From: Candidatus Parcubacteria bacterium
GTDB lineage: Bacteria; Patescibacteriota; Minisyncoccia; Minisyncoccales; PEYH01
Assembly (NCBI GenBank): GCA_026395615.1
Contig: JAPLYH010000051.1
Span: forward strand, 6,318-56,564
DNA length: 50,247 bases
Direction: 5' to 3'
Shown: positions 1-9,006 of the stretch, piece by piece
Position numbering within the stretch: position 1 is the first letter of the stretch
Layout of the letters: every line of letters starts with the position of its first letter
Notes under the pieces: model-generated
The model's database searches: none
The model's input: only the letters and a program-made list of their open reading frames with translations
Told to the model about the DNA's origin: nothing
Program-made: the position numbers and the translations under genes

Positions 1-256
1 TATTTAATTTGTCTACGAATTTCTGTTCACGCTCCGTTTTCAAATCCATTCTATTTTCCGTAAACACTGCTTGTACTTCTTGAGGATTTAAATTAAATCT
101 ATCAGCTAATTTTTGTACTATAGCAGGAGTATTATCTGACCCATCTTCTGTCGCCGCAGAAACTACGTTGTATCCTATTAATCCTAATATAGTCACGGAA
201 ACTGTAACTATCACTAACAATGCGATTAATATAAGTCTAAATTTTTTATATTTCAT
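1..256 (-). CDS. Hypothetical membrane-anchored or secreted protein (partial, runs off the window start)
   Basis: The first 85 codons of a minus-strand gene are present and the rest lies beyond base 1. The start ATG at 256-254 opens a basic N-terminus, followed by a hydrophobic segment at about residues 7-30 that ends in an Ala-rich stretch typical of a signal peptide or membrane anchor. The following region contains NLNPQEVQAVF, which resembles the short helical repeats of small secreted proteins that sense or bind by a helix-turn-helix-like hairpin. No catalytic motif is visible. It lies downstream of the MacAB-type operon on the same strand, about 95 bp after the DUF5666-like gene, and may be its last member. 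Function unknown. Confidence 0.6.
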   Translation of the reverse strand, partial: MKYKKFRLILIALLVIVTVSVTILGLIGYNVVSAATEDGSDNTPAIVQKLADRFNLNPQEVQAVFTENRMDLKTEREQKFVDKLN

Positions 257-350
257 ATATCATTTATATTTAATTAATCATCATTGTGACCTTTATATTA
301 TTTAATACAACTTGATTAAAAATTTATTTCAACTATTAATCAATGGAACT

Positions 351-794
351 TTATTGAGTAGGATTTACTGGATTTTGCGGTCTAACTTGTATTGAATTAG
401 CCGTTACGCTGCCATCCTGATTTGCGGTACCATCAACTAAAATAGTTTTACTTATTGTCAAATCCTGAATTGTCCCAGCTACAGTTTTGCTAATATCTAT
501 ACTATTTGAATAAAAAATTATCTTTGACCCACCATCTTGAAGTTTTATGGTAACGCTTTTATCATCCTGAGCAATAACTTCTCCTGATATAAAATTGGCA
601 GTTCCTACTCTACTGCCTCTTGTCCCCGCAGCCATTCGTTGCTGGCGCTGTTCTGGCGTAAGATTTTGAAAATTTCCCAAGCCAAACCCAGTGGGACTCT
701 TTCCTTGCCCATATTTCATCCCGCCATAAAACATTAATCCTCCAACCACAATAATTACTGCTATTGATATTATGATTATTATTTTATTTTGCAT
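351..794 (-). CDS. Membrane-anchored DUF5666-like protein
   Basis: A 147-residue protein with one N-terminal membrane helix at about residues 4-25, a Gly-rich linker, then a beta-rich domain starting near residue 67 (ISGEVIAQDDKSVTI). The sequence pattern of a small OB-like barrel (GEV, a charged turn, SVTIKL, TILVDG, ANSIQV) matches what is known of DUF5666 proteins, which are usually extracytoplasmic. It sits 23 bp downstream of the ABC permease and shares its strand, so it is probably the fourth gene of the export operon, perhaps an accessory factor outside the membrane. The family call rests on pattern only; biochemical function is unknown. Confidence 0.65.
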   Translation of the reverse strand: MQNKIIIIISIAVIIVVGGLMFYGGMKYGQGKSPTGFGLGNFQNLTPEQRQQRMAAGTRGSRVGTANFISGEVIAQDDKSVTIKLQDGGSKIIFYSNSIDISKTVAGTIQDLTISKTILVDGTANQDGSVTANSIQVRPQNPVNPTQ

Positions 795-817
795 ATATTT
801 TTAAATTATTTTTAATT

Positions 818-2041
818 TTACTCGTACCTTAATGCTTCTATTGGATTAAGTGATGCTGCGCGCTTGGCGGGATAATATCCAAAAACAATTCCAATCGCTG
901 CGGAAACTCCAAATGCCAATATTATTGAAAATAAAGAAAGACTCGTTGAAACGCCTGCAAATTGTTTAATAAAAAATGAAATAAACCACCCTAGAAAAAT
1001 ACCTAAAAAGCCTCCGAAAAAAGTAAGAACTATTGACTCTGCCAAAAACTGCCTGCTTATATCTTTCCTTTTTGCGCCAATTGCTTTACGGAGTCCGATT
1101 TCACGAGTGCGCTCAGTGACTGTCGTAAGCATCATATTCATAATCCCAATACCACCAACTATGAGAGAGATACCGGCAATAGAAGCAAGTAAAATAGTCA
1201 TTGTATTCATCACCGTAGATGCGGTTTGCACAATATCCTGCTGGTTCAAAATTTGAAAATCTGCGAGTTGAGAATTTGATATATTATGCTTTTGTAATAA
1301 CAAATCAGTTATCTGTTGCTGAACCGTTGACATACTATTTTTATCTGCTGCCTCAACACTGATAGTTGTTAAATAATCATCCCCCGCAAGAAATCGTTGA
1401 GCTGTTGAAAGAGGAACAAATACAATATCATCTTGACTGCCAAATCCTGTGCCACCTTTAGACGTCGTAACTCCTATTACTTTAAAATCAACCTTATTAA
1501 TACGTATCGTCTGGCCAATAGGATTTACTCCCTCGCCAAAAAGATCATCTCTGACAGTTGGGCCAAGGACTACTACTTTTGATAAACTACGAACATTCTG
1601 CTCAGAGATAAAAGAACCAGTATCTATTTGAACATTCCTCACTTGAAGGTAATCTGCCACAGTCCCGACTACCTGCGTATTTGTATTATTTCCTTTAGCA
1701 GTTATCTGATACCTTCTAGATGTTTCTGGGGCAACGGCCTTAATGAGAGAGATATTCTGTTGAATCCCTTCCGCATCTGCTTGAGTTAATGTCTGGGCGG
1801 AACCACGACCAGCACTTACCTGAATACCAGTTCCTCGCTGAGCGCCAGGCATAATCAATATCAAATTAGATCCAATAGATTCAATACTTGATTCTATTGA
1901 GTTTTGAGCACCCTGTCCTATAGAAATCATTGCAATAACAGAGCCAATTCCTATGACTATGCCTAAAATCGTAAGTCCTGATCTGGCTTTATTAACGCTT
2001 ATCGCTGCAAAAGTTTCCTGTAAAATATCTTTTACATTCAT
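818..2041 (-). CDS. MacB-type ABC transporter permease (FtsX family)
   Basis: A 407-residue permease of the type VII ABC (MacB/LolC/FtsX) class. A membrane helix at about 20-42 is followed by a large extracytoplasmic MacB-type core domain (about 45-260), then three C-terminal helices from about 280 to 400 with the conserved TERTREIGLRKAIGA loop and the terminal NPIEALRYE box. These proteins do not pump through a membrane channel; they transmit ATP-driven motion to a periplasmic or cell-surface partner. The ATPase gene lies 6 bp upstream and the HlyD-like adaptor before it, giving a complete adaptor-ATPase-permease set. No outer-membrane TolC gene is seen, as expected if the cell has a single membrane. 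Substrate unknown. Confidence 0.88.
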   Translation of the reverse strand: MNVKDILQETFAAISVNKARSGLTILGIVIGIGSVIAMISIGQGAQNSIESSIESIGSNLILIMPGAQRGTGIQVSAGRGSAQTLTQADAEGIQQNISLIKAVAPETSRRYQITAKGNNTNTQVVGTVADYLQVRNVQIDTGSFISEQNVRSLSKVVVLGPTVRDDLFGEGVNPIGQTIRINKVDFKVIGVTTSKGGTGFGSQDDIVFVPLSTAQRFLAGDDYLTTISVEAADKNSMSTVQQQITDLLLQKHNISNSQLADFQILNQQDIVQTASTVMNTMTILLASIAGISLIVGGIGIMNMMLTTVTERTREIGLRKAIGAKRKDISRQFLAESIVLTFFGGFLGIFLGWFISFFIKQFAGVSTSLSLFSIILAFGVSAAIGIVFGYYPAKRAASLNPIEALRYE

Positions 2042-2047
2042 AATTCA

Positions 2048-2758
2048 TTATTCACTATAATTAACAACTCTACTCTTGATATTTTTCTCATCTTCTATAA
2101 TTTCTCCATCTAAAATATGAATAATACGATTAGCATGCTCTGCCACATAGCGCTCATGAGTAATAAGAACAATCGTACGACTATATTCTTTATTTAATCT
2201 TTGGAAAGTATCTAATACTATCTCTCCTGTTTTAGTATCAAGATTTCCAGTTGGTTCATCCGCCAAAATGACTGAAGGATTATTAACTAAAGCTCTGGCA
2301 ATGGCGACTCTCTGCATCTGACCTCCGGAAAGTTGATTTGAGAGATGTTTCCATCTATCTTCCGAAAGTCCCGCAGAAATAAGAGATGCCCTCGCTCTCT
2401 CTTCCCGCTCTTTAGCGGGTACTCCCGCATACATTAAAGGAAGCTCTACATTTCGCAATACAGTTGTTCTTGGAAGCAAATTATATGACTGAAAAACGAA
2501 TCCGATTTTATCTCTTCTTATGTCGGCCAAGTCATTATCAGTCATACTGGAAACATCTTTATTATTAAAAAAATATTCACCCTTGGTAGGAGAATCAAGG
2601 GCTCCCAAAATATGCATCAAAGTTGATTTTCCTGAACCAGAAGGTCCCATAATGGCAACAAATTCTCCATCATTAATCTTAAAAGAAATTCCCTTAAGCA
2701 CGATGGTTTCTGTATTGCCATTTTTATAAACCTTAGTAATGTTTTTACATTCAATCAT
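2048..2758 (-). CDS. ABC transporter ATP-binding protein, MacB/LolD type
   Basis: A 236-residue ATPase with a Walker A at 38-46 (GPSGSGKST), Q-loop (FVFQSYNLLPR), signature LSGGQMQRVAIARAL, Walker B VILADEP and an H-loop (LITHE). This sequence set is characteristic of the LolD/MacB-N/FtsE branch. It powers the adjacent permease (6-bp gap), and the adaptor ends 36 bp upstream, so the three are almost certainly co-transcribed. The C-terminus carries about 15 extra residues (EDEKNIKSRVVNYSE) after the usual ATPase end. A second, separate ATPase of the same branch occurs at 36904-37614. Confidence 0.9.
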   Translation of the reverse strand: MIECKNITKVYKNGNTETIVLKGISFKINDGEFVAIMGPSGSGKSTLMHILGALDSPTKGEYFFNNKDVSSMTDNDLADIRRDKIGFVFQSYNLLPRTTVLRNVELPLMYAGVPAKEREERARASLISAGLSEDRWKHLSNQLSGGQMQRVAIARALVNNPSVILADEPTGNLDTKTGEIVLDTFQRLNKEYSRTIVLITHERYVAEHANRIIHILDGEIIEDEKNIKSRVVNYSE

Positions 2759-2794
2759 AACTTTGATTCACTAATATTTTTATTTTCCAAAAAA

Positions 2795-4603
2795 TTACCG
2801 TTCACCGCCAAGGCCAGGCATTCGGAAACTACTACTTTGTGACTGTGTTTGTGCTGTGCTATTAGCGCTGATAGTTTGGGAAACCACCTGCTCACCTTCT
2901 TGGAGCCCATTTAAAATTTCAGTAAAAGAATCATTAGATAAGCCGATCTGAACCGATTGCTGTTGAGGAGAATTTTTTGAAACTACTCCCGAACTACTTT
3001 TTGCTATTTGGGATATATTATTTTTATCCAAAGGCAATATCTCTACGTAACTTATATCCCCCGATGATTTTACTGCTGAATTCGGAACCATTAATACATC
3101 TTGCCTTACATCTGTGATGACCGCGGCAGAAACACTCATACCAGGCCTTACTCTGTCATCTTGTGTATCAAAACCTATTTTAACGCCATACGATACCACT
3201 CCCTGAGAAATAGTTCCGAGAGTATCTACTTCCAATACTTCGCCAGTTATACTTAAACCATCAATTGCGTCAAAGGTAAGTGTCGCTTTTTGCCCGACCT
3301 TAATTTTCGCAATATCAACCTCATTGAGGGAAATTTCAGCTATTTTTTGCTTACTGATTAAGGTCGCAACAACTGCGCCGGAAGACACTGGTTCTCCTTT
3401 TTTAAAATTGATTTCTGCTACAATACCCTCAAAAGGCGCATAAGTGAAATAATCACTCAATTTTTCTTTGGCGTCTAATAAAGTATTCTCTCTCTGTTTA
3501 ATCGCCAACTCTTGCGTTCTAATATCAAGAGCATCAGCGCCTGCCTTTAAGTTAGCAAGCGATTCTGTTTTTTCAGCGATTGTCCTGTCAGTAGAGATTA
3601 TGGCTTCTTTATCATTTTCTATATTTGTTTTATAGGTAAGTAAATTAGATAAATGAGAATTGGTTTTGGAAGTATAGGTATTGAGATTAGATAAATGGGT
3701 ATCTGCTATGGCCTGAGGATTTAATCCGCGTTCAGTAAGCTTATCTTTATAAAACTGAATTAAATTATTAGCGCTCTTCACTGTTTCGGCAACATCTCTT
3801 GTTGTTTCGTAAGTTTGGCTTATCAACGACCCTATGACGGCCGTATCAGAAGTCCTGCTTGCAGATTTATAATCTGTAAAATTTTGGTTGTAGGAATCTC
3901 TGGCAACTTGATATTTAGAATCAGAATCACTGCTATACTCTAATGACTTATCATCATATTGTTTAACACTATCTCCATAATAATTAACGTTAGATTGGGT
4001 CCCGGAAAAATTATTTCCAAATAATATGCTTTGAAGACCTGTCATAATTGTTGGCAAATCTAAAAAAGTACTGGCCACTTCATTAAATCCGTCATCATAC
4101 GCTTTATTAAGATTATCTTCAGCATTTCTTTTTGATTCTTCGGCTTGAGCCAGAGAGTTTTCCGCCTGAAGAATTGAAAGATTATCCGCTGGTTGTTGTA
4201 ATTTTTCTAAAGATAACTTCGCGCTCTCCAAGTTTGCCTCCGCATCCCTAACTGACTTTTGGGCAACTTTTTCATCTAATTGTAATAGTAATGTCTTCGC
4301 CTTTACTTCTTGACCATTTATTACTCCAACATATACCGCATCACCGGAAGCATTGGCTTTTAAATCGACCTGATTTGAAGCAGATACCTGTCCGCTTCCA
4401 GAAACAGATGCAATTAAAGTTCCTTTTTCCACTGCTGCTAAAACATATTTTGTCTGATTATTATTTTTGCCACCAGCTGCTCTAATTGTAAAAAAAGCTA
4501 TTAAAATAATTGCCAATATAATGATACCGGCAATTAGTTTGTGCCTGGTCGCCCACTTAGATAATTTGTATAAAAAACTTTTAATCTTAGAAAATATTTT
4601 CAT
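2795..4603 (-). CDS. HlyD/MacA-type membrane fusion (adaptor) protein
   Basis: A 602-residue adaptor. It has a basic N-terminus, a single membrane helix at about 22-44, and a lipoyl-like half (SGSGQVSASNQVDL, then a turn and LLLQLDEKVAQKS). A very long alpha-helical hairpin (about 110-380) carries extra Ser/Asn-rich inserts, followed by the second lipoyl half (YFTYAPFEGIVAEINFKKGEPV), beta-barrel and membrane-proximal domains, and a Gln/Ser-rich tail ending in GLGGER. MacA-type adaptors bridge the ABC permease to outer components; in a cell without a second membrane it more likely works at the cell surface. It is the first gene of the operon with the ATPase and permease. It is longer than usual (about 370-400 residues) because of the expanded hairpin. 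Confidence 0.85.
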   Translation of the reverse strand: MKIFSKIKSFLYKLSKWATRHKLIAGIIILAIILIAFFTIRAAGGKNNNQTKYVLAAVEKGTLIASVSGSGQVSASNQVDLKANASGDAVYVGVINGQEVKAKTLLLQLDEKVAQKSVRDAEANLESAKLSLEKLQQPADNLSILQAENSLAQAEESKRNAEDNLNKAYDDGFNEVASTFLDLPTIMTGLQSILFGNNFSGTQSNVNYYGDSVKQYDDKSLEYSSDSDSKYQVARDSYNQNFTDYKSASRTSDTAVIGSLISQTYETTRDVAETVKSANNLIQFYKDKLTERGLNPQAIADTHLSNLNTYTSKTNSHLSNLLTYKTNIENDKEAIISTDRTIAEKTESLANLKAGADALDIRTQELAIKQRENTLLDAKEKLSDYFTYAPFEGIVAEINFKKGEPVSSGAVVATLISKQKIAEISLNEVDIAKIKVGQKATLTFDAIDGLSITGEVLEVDTLGTISQGVVSYGVKIGFDTQDDRVRPGMSVSAAVITDVRQDVLMVPNSAVKSSGDISYVEILPLDKNNISQIAKSSSGVVSKNSPQQQSVQIGLSNDSFTEILNGLQEGEQVVSQTISANSTAQTQSQSSSFRMPGLGGER

Positions 4604-4711
4604 AAATAAATTATTAAATATTAAAATATCAAAAAAGGATATTCATATTAAATATCCCCACAATATATTACTACAATAAAAACCGATTTTTATTTCCTTA
4701 AAACAAAATCA

Positions 4712-5479
4712 CTATTTCAAATGCGGTTGCGACTTTGGTTCCTTGCGCCCATCAAATTGCGGAAAAAAAGATTCTCTCTCTTCTTCTATTTGGCGAATAC
4801 CAAAAGCACTAATAGATGAATCGCTTTCATCTCCCACAACCATAATCAAATCACCTTCTGACATTTCTTCATTTCTCTGTAAAATAGTTTCTGGTGAAAT
4901 AATTATTGTAAAAACTTCTCCTTTCTCATTTTTCATTATTATTTCTTCATCAGAAATAGTGGATATTTCTCCAATATGGATATTCGGAGAAGATTGCATA
5001 ATATGTGCCCGATAAAAAGGCTCTACAATGGGCATATTTCCCTCTGTTACTCCTCTAAATAATTGAGGGTGCATAGGTGTTAACGAAACTATAAAGCCCA
5101 CCAATAATACAAACACAATTATTCCTAAAATAGAATAAACTAATGGTTTTTTATAAACCCAAGAAAATTTCTCGGCTAAAAACTCTAATATTACTACTAA
5201 GACGAGTATAAAAACCAATAAAAACCACGGGAACCCTGCGAAGAAAATTCCTATACCCCGAGGGCCAAAACCAATTGTATGCCAAAGCCCGGTAGCGTGC
5301 ATTTTAAACATTATAAAACTAAAAATCAGCGCTCCTAGACAGAAAAATAAAATAATTCCTAATATAAAAAGCGCGGTCTTAAATAAAAACAAAACTTTCG
5401 GTGTCATATGTACCTCTTTGTCTTTTATTCTTTTCAAAATCTGCTCCTTTATATTGTTTTTCAGAGAATTATTGTCCAT
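4712..5479 (-). CDS. Multi-spanning membrane protein with C-terminal DUF5666-like domain; candidate sigma-factor partner
   Basis: A 255-residue protein with a charged N-terminal segment (about 1-28), three hydrophobic segments at about 29-55, 72-95 and 113-133, and a C-terminal soluble beta-rich domain from about 160 (IGEISTISDEEIIMKN, GEVFTIIISPET). The latter has the look of the DUF5666/OB-type domain also seen at 351-794. Its start codon overlaps the end of the ECF sigma factor gene by 11 bases, so the two are translationally coupled. In many bacteria the gene immediately after an ECF sigma factor encodes its membrane-bound anti-sigma factor; here that role is inferred from position alone, since no zinc anti-sigma motif is present. 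The MacAB operon follows on the same strand. Confidence 0.6.
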   Translation of the reverse strand: MDNNSLKNNIKEQILKRIKDKEVHMTPKVLFLFKTALFILGIILFFCLGALIFSFIMFKMHATGLWHTIGFGPRGIGIFFAGFPWFLLVFILVLVVILEFLAEKFSWVYKKPLVYSILGIIVFVLLVGFIVSLTPMHPQLFRGVTEGNMPIVEPFYRAHIMQSSPNIHIGEISTISDEEIIMKNEKGEVFTIIISPETILQRNEEMSEGDLIMVVGDESDSSISAFGIRQIEEERESFFPQFDGRKEPKSQPHLK

Positions 5480-6026
5480 ATATTTTATTATAAATGGATT
5501 TTAATTTTTCTTTTCCCCTATTTAAACGGACGCCTACTGTTGGGATTGGCAAATGTAAAATATCTGCAATCTCTCTATAACTTAACTCTTCCAAGTAATA
5601 AAGAATAATCGGCTCTCGGTATTTTGGCTCCAGTTCGTTCAGGCATTTATCAATTATTTCTTGCATTTCCTGACGATTTAATTCCTTATCCGTCTCGTTG
5701 TCATGAATATGAACGATATGCGGAAAAAAGGTGTCAAAATCGAAGGAAGAAAAAAACTTCCTTTTTCGCAAATGATTAACTAACTCATTATGAGCGATTC
5801 TGTAGAGCCACGAAGAAAATTTCCTTTTAACATCAAAACTTTGAATATTAGTATATGCCTTTATAAAAATGCCTTGAATAATATCATCAGTATCTTCTTT
5901 ATTGGAAAGAAATTTTCGGGCGTAACGCCTGATTTTATCCTCGTATCTTTCAATCAAAATGCCAAAATAATCAGCCTTGCCTGATTGAATCAGATATACA
6001 ATTTCTTCATCGCTTTGCTCCGACAT
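5469..6026 (-). CDS. ECF-type RNA polymerase sigma factor (RpoE-like)
   Basis: A 185-residue sigma-70 family protein. Region 2 (about 20-90) contains ERYEDKIRRYARKFLSNKED and the DDIIQGIFIKAY segment that contacts core polymerase and the -10 element. Region 4 (about 125-180) contains LEPKYREPIILYYLEELSYREIADIL followed by the recognition helix (PIPTVGVRLNRGKEKLK). Regions 1.1 and 3 are absent, as in ECF sigma factors. It overlaps the following membrane-protein gene, suggesting a membrane-controlled regulon. The downstream export operon, with its DUF5666-like member, is a plausible target, but no promoter match was tested. Confidence 0.88.
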   Translation of the reverse strand: MSEQSDEEIVYLIQSGKADYFGILIERYEDKIRRYARKFLSNKEDTDDIIQGIFIKAYTNIQSFDVKRKFSSWLYRIAHNELVNHLRKRKFFSSFDFDTFFPHIVHIHDNETDKELNRQEMQEIIDKCLNELEPKYREPIILYYLEELSYREIADILHLPIPTVGVRLNRGKEKLKSIYNKIYGQ

Positions 6027-6065
6027 AAAGTATTATCTAATAACTAATACAATTATTATACCTTT

Positions 6066-6830
6066 TTATTCCAAAATAATTATCCTGACATATCTCCAGC
6101 GATTATATTGGTCTTTAAAAAACTCAAAATTTTTATAACCTTCTTTTTTTAACAACCTGTTTATCTCTGGTTTTTGGAAGGAATCAAATTCAAGATAAAC
6201 TTTTCCATTCGGCTTTAAATAATTCTTCGCTTGTTTTAAAAATCTTTTTATATACAATAAACCATCTTTGCTTGCAAAAAGGGCATTTCGGGGCTCGTAT
6301 TTTAAAACTGACTCTTGTGCTTTCTTTTTACGCCCTTTAGCTATATATGGAGGGTTGACCAATACAAAATCGTATTTCTTTTTAATATTTTTAAAAATAT
6401 CTGTTTGAATAACTGCCGATTTTCTTTTATCTAATTTATTGAGCCGAAGATTAAACCTAATCTGCCATAAAAAATCTTTATCAATCTCACCAAAATCAAC
6501 CCGTGCATTAGGGACATTCTTAAGAACAGCAATTCCAATCGCCCCGCTTCCAGAAAACAAATCTAAACATTCTCGTTCATTTTTTCGTTTTTTTATCTCT
6601 TCAATCGCTTTTTCTACCCAATATTCTGTCTCTGGCCTGGGAATTAATGGTTTTTTCTTTAAATCAATTTTAGTCCCCAAAAACTCTGCAAAACCAATAA
6701 GATAATCCAATGGTTCTCCCCTTTTTAATTTTTCAATATCTGTCTTGGCTCTAGCGGTTAGCTTGCCTTGATATTTCTCTTTTAAAAGCCAATTAATTTG
6801 TTTTTCAAAGAATTCCTGTGATTTATTCAT
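6066..6830 (-). CDS. prmC: Release factor glutamine methyltransferase PrmC
   Basis: A class I SAM-dependent methyltransferase of the HemK/PrmC family that methylates the GGQ glutamine of peptide-chain release factors. The helical N-terminal domain ends with a PLDYLIGFAEFLG motif, typical of PrmC substrate binding. SAM motif I is CLDLFSGSGAIGIAVL and the catalytic loop is the diagnostic NPPYI. The ATG at 6830 (MNKSQEFF) is preferred over one six codons upstream because it matches the family length and overlaps the end of rlmE by 8 bases, indicating coupling. About 254 residues. Confidence 0.88.
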   Translation of the reverse strand: MNKSQEFFEKQINWLLKEKYQGKLTARAKTDIEKLKRGEPLDYLIGFAEFLGTKIDLKKKPLIPRPETEYWVEKAIEEIKKRKNERECLDLFSGSGAIGIAVLKNVPNARVDFGEIDKDFLWQIRFNLRLNKLDKRKSAVIQTDIFKNIKKKYDFVLVNPPYIAKGRKKKAQESVLKYEPRNALFASKDGLLYIKRFLKQAKNYLKPNGKVYLEFDSFQKPEINRLLKKEGYKNFEFFKDQYNRWRYVRIIILE

Positions 6831-7419
6831 TTTTAAAAACTTTGGCAATTAAATAAAATAAATAAAATTCTCTGCTATATTTTCTTACTGCGCTCGGACG
6901 AAATGATTTAACAGAAATAAATAATGTTTTTATTTCTTTTAAAAACTCCGCTGTCCCCTCTCCTTCAAATATTTTGCAAATAAAAATTCCTCTTGGTTTG
7001 AGTGACTGTTTGACAATATCCAAGGCGGCTTTCCCCAGCTCTAATGATTTCGCCACATCTACGAAATGGACACCCGAGGTTCCTGGCGCTGCGTCAGAAA
7101 CTATCATATCAAATTTCTCTTCAAAATTATTCACAAGTTCCTTGATATCGCCCTTTATAAACTTCATATTTTCTTTAAGAGGAATTTTTAAATCAACTAT
7201 ATCAACACCGATTACTTTGCCCTTTCTGCCTACTTTTTCGCTAAGATAAATCATCCAGGAGCCAGGCGCGCATCCAATGTCTAAAATAAAATCACCTGGC
7301 TTAACAAGCCGGTATTTTTTATTTATCTCCTGTAGTTTATAAACTGACCGAGCTGGATAATTTTCCTCTTTAGCTTTTTTAAAATAAGAATCTTGTCTTG
7401 TATCTTTTTGTCTCTTCAT
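6823..7419 (-). CDS. rlmE: 23S rRNA 2'-O-methyltransferase RlmE (FtsJ/RrmJ)
   Basis: A 198-residue Rossmann-fold methyltransferase. It has the substrate-lysine segment PARSVYKLQEINKKY, motif I ILDIGCAPGSW, the motif VSDAAPGTSG with the catalytic Asp, the FICKIFEGEG segment with the second catalytic Lys, and the conserved REFYL end. RlmE methylates U2552 of 23S rRNA in the large subunit. The ATGA overlap (7416-7419) with the preceding NUDIX gene and the 8-base overlap with prmC make a tight three-gene translation-related cluster. Confidence 0.87.
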   Translation of the reverse strand: MKRQKDTRQDSYFKKAKEENYPARSVYKLQEINKKYRLVKPGDFILDIGCAPGSWMIYLSEKVGRKGKVIGVDIVDLKIPLKENMKFIKGDIKELVNNFEEKFDMIVSDAAPGTSGVHFVDVAKSLELGKAALDIVKQSLKPRGIFICKIFEGEGTAEFLKEIKTLFISVKSFRPSAVRKYSREFYLFYLIAKVFKNE

Positions 7420-7859
7420 TTGTTTTTTCTCTTATATTCAATATATTTTTTAATAGTCTCTCTAAAGGGTTTGGCTAAATCCATTTTAAATCCCTCTTCT
7501 GGGGTTACCCAGACATAATCAATAATTTCTTCGTTATCTAATTTTATATCATCGCTATTTTCTGATTTACATAAAAAGGCGAAAAAAATAACATGACCTG
7601 GTCGAAAAAATTCTTTTGAGTTTATAACCTCATTAAATGAGATTATTGTAATCGGCTCTACTTTTAAACCCACCTCCTCTAGGGCTTCTCTTTTAACGGT
7701 ATTTATCATTTTCTCTCCTGCCTCAATATGACCTCCTGGCATCACCCACTTATTAAACCATTTTGGAGATTTAACTAAAAGAAGCTTGTCTTCTTTGTCT
7801 TCTATTACAATTAGCACAACTATTTCAATTCCCTTGGGAAATTTATTATTTGTAGACAT
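7416..7859 (-). CDS. NUDIX hydrolase
   Basis: A 147-residue NUDIX protein with a complete NUDIX box: GHIEAGE, then about seven residues, then REALEEVGL, which carries the metal-coordinating glutamates. The fold starts near residue 9 (IEIVVLIVIEDKEDKLLLVK), and the pattern after the box (VINSKEFFRPGHVIFFAFLC) resembles MutT/ADP-ribose pyrophosphatase-like members. Substrate cannot be assigned from sequence. It is the first of three overlapping genes with rlmE and prmC and begins 3 bp after the end of the flavoprotein remnant. Confidence 0.85.
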   Translation of the reverse strand: MSTNNKFPKGIEIVVLIVIEDKEDKLLLVKSPKWFNKWVMPGGHIEAGEKMINTVKREALEEVGLKVEPITIISFNEVINSKEFFRPGHVIFFAFLCKSENSDDIKLDNEEIIDYVWVTPEEGFKMDLAKPFRETIKKYIEYKRKNK

Positions 7860-7862
7860 ATT

Positions 7863-8904
7863 TTATATCTTAGATGAAAGTATTATCACTTTACTTCTTA
7901 TGAATTTATTTTTTATTAATTTTTTAACAATAAACAATATAACCTTAACCGCTGTTTTGTTGTGTTTTAATAAAGTTAAAGCGCTCTCTTGCATCTTTTT
8001 CACTTTTACCATTTTTTTCAATTCCTTCAAATTATAATCAGGGTTGATAATCTTATAAGCAATTTCTTTGCCAGAAAGTATAGCTGCGTAAATTCCTTCT
8101 CCAGTCACTCCATTTGCCAAACCAGCGGCATCACCGGCTAAAAAAAATATTACCAAACTCAACTCCCTGATAATCATAATTTATTAAAGCAGATTCAAAT
8201 TTATATTTTTTAACATCAATTCCGCGCTCTTGGCACCAATTATCAAATTCAACTTTTACATTATCGCTTTTGCTGAATTTTGGATTAATTCCTACTCCAA
8301 CTGAAGCAATCTCTCCTCTGGGAAAAATCCAAGCATAAGTCGGGCCAAATTTTTTATAATCAAAAAATACTTCCAGCTCGTCAAATTTTGAATCAGTAAC
8401 AAGATAATGCATTCCTGCCCCGACTTTTTCAAATTTCAGACCAAGAAATCTTCTGACAATAGAATTGCTTCCATCTGCGCCAATAAGATGTTTATAAAAT
8501 AATCTTTGCCCGTTTCTTAAAAAAACGCTTTGTTTATCTATTTTTACAACTTCTGAATTAAACTCAATTATTGCTCCTGCTTTTTGTGCTTCTTCCAACT
8601 GCCATTTTCCAATATCTTTCCTGTCGCAAGTCCAAATCCATGGGGTATTAAATTCAAATTTTGTGCAATGACCGTCTAAATGAAGATTCGCAGATTTAAA
8701 CTCTTTTGTTATTACGCTGTCCGGCACTCTAATCTTTTTAAAATCTTTAAGAGTAAGTCCTCCTGCACAGGGTTTATCTCCGGCTATACTATTTTTCTCA
8801 AGTATTAAAACTTTTTTATTGCGAGATGCCAAAACCTTTCCAGCAGTAAGCCCGGCTGGTCCAGCTCCGATTATTATTACGTCGTAAACATTTCCTGTTT
8901 CCAT
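7863..8904 (-). pseudogene. Geranylgeranyl reductase family FAD-dependent oxidoreductase, split by a frameshift
   Basis: Two adjacent reading frames together make one flavoprotein. The first (8904 to 8131) has the FAD-binding GAGPAGLTAGKVLA motif near residue 12, an ILEKN strand end, and the PCAGGLT motif typical of geranylgeranyl reductases. The second begins with the second FAD motif FLAGDAAGLANGVTGEG. The junction lies in a run of eight A (8140-8147, plus strand). Removing one base joins the frames as GNIFLAGDAAG and gives exactly 347 codons including stop. Such enzymes saturate isoprenoid chains of lipids or quinones; a UbiA-like gene occurs at 12072-12812. Either the base is a sequencing or assembly error, or the gene is inactivated or depends on polymerase slippage. 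Confidence 0.75.
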
Positions 8905-8960
8905 ATTGATTTATTCTATCAAAAAAACATCAATTAAACTAATCGTAATACTTGTAGGAA

Positions 8961-9004
8961 ACAAAGGGCGCCTCCTACTATTCCAACTAGAAGAGAAAGC
9001 GCCC
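8961..9004 (-). terminator. Rho-independent terminator of the three-repeat protein gene
   Basis: On the minus strand a GGGCGC...GCGCCC stem with an imperfect inner stem (CTCTTCTA against TAGTAGGAG) is followed by TTTGTTT. It begins 2 bases after the stop codon of the 9007-10647 gene. Confidence 0.75.
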
Positions 9005-9006
9005 GA

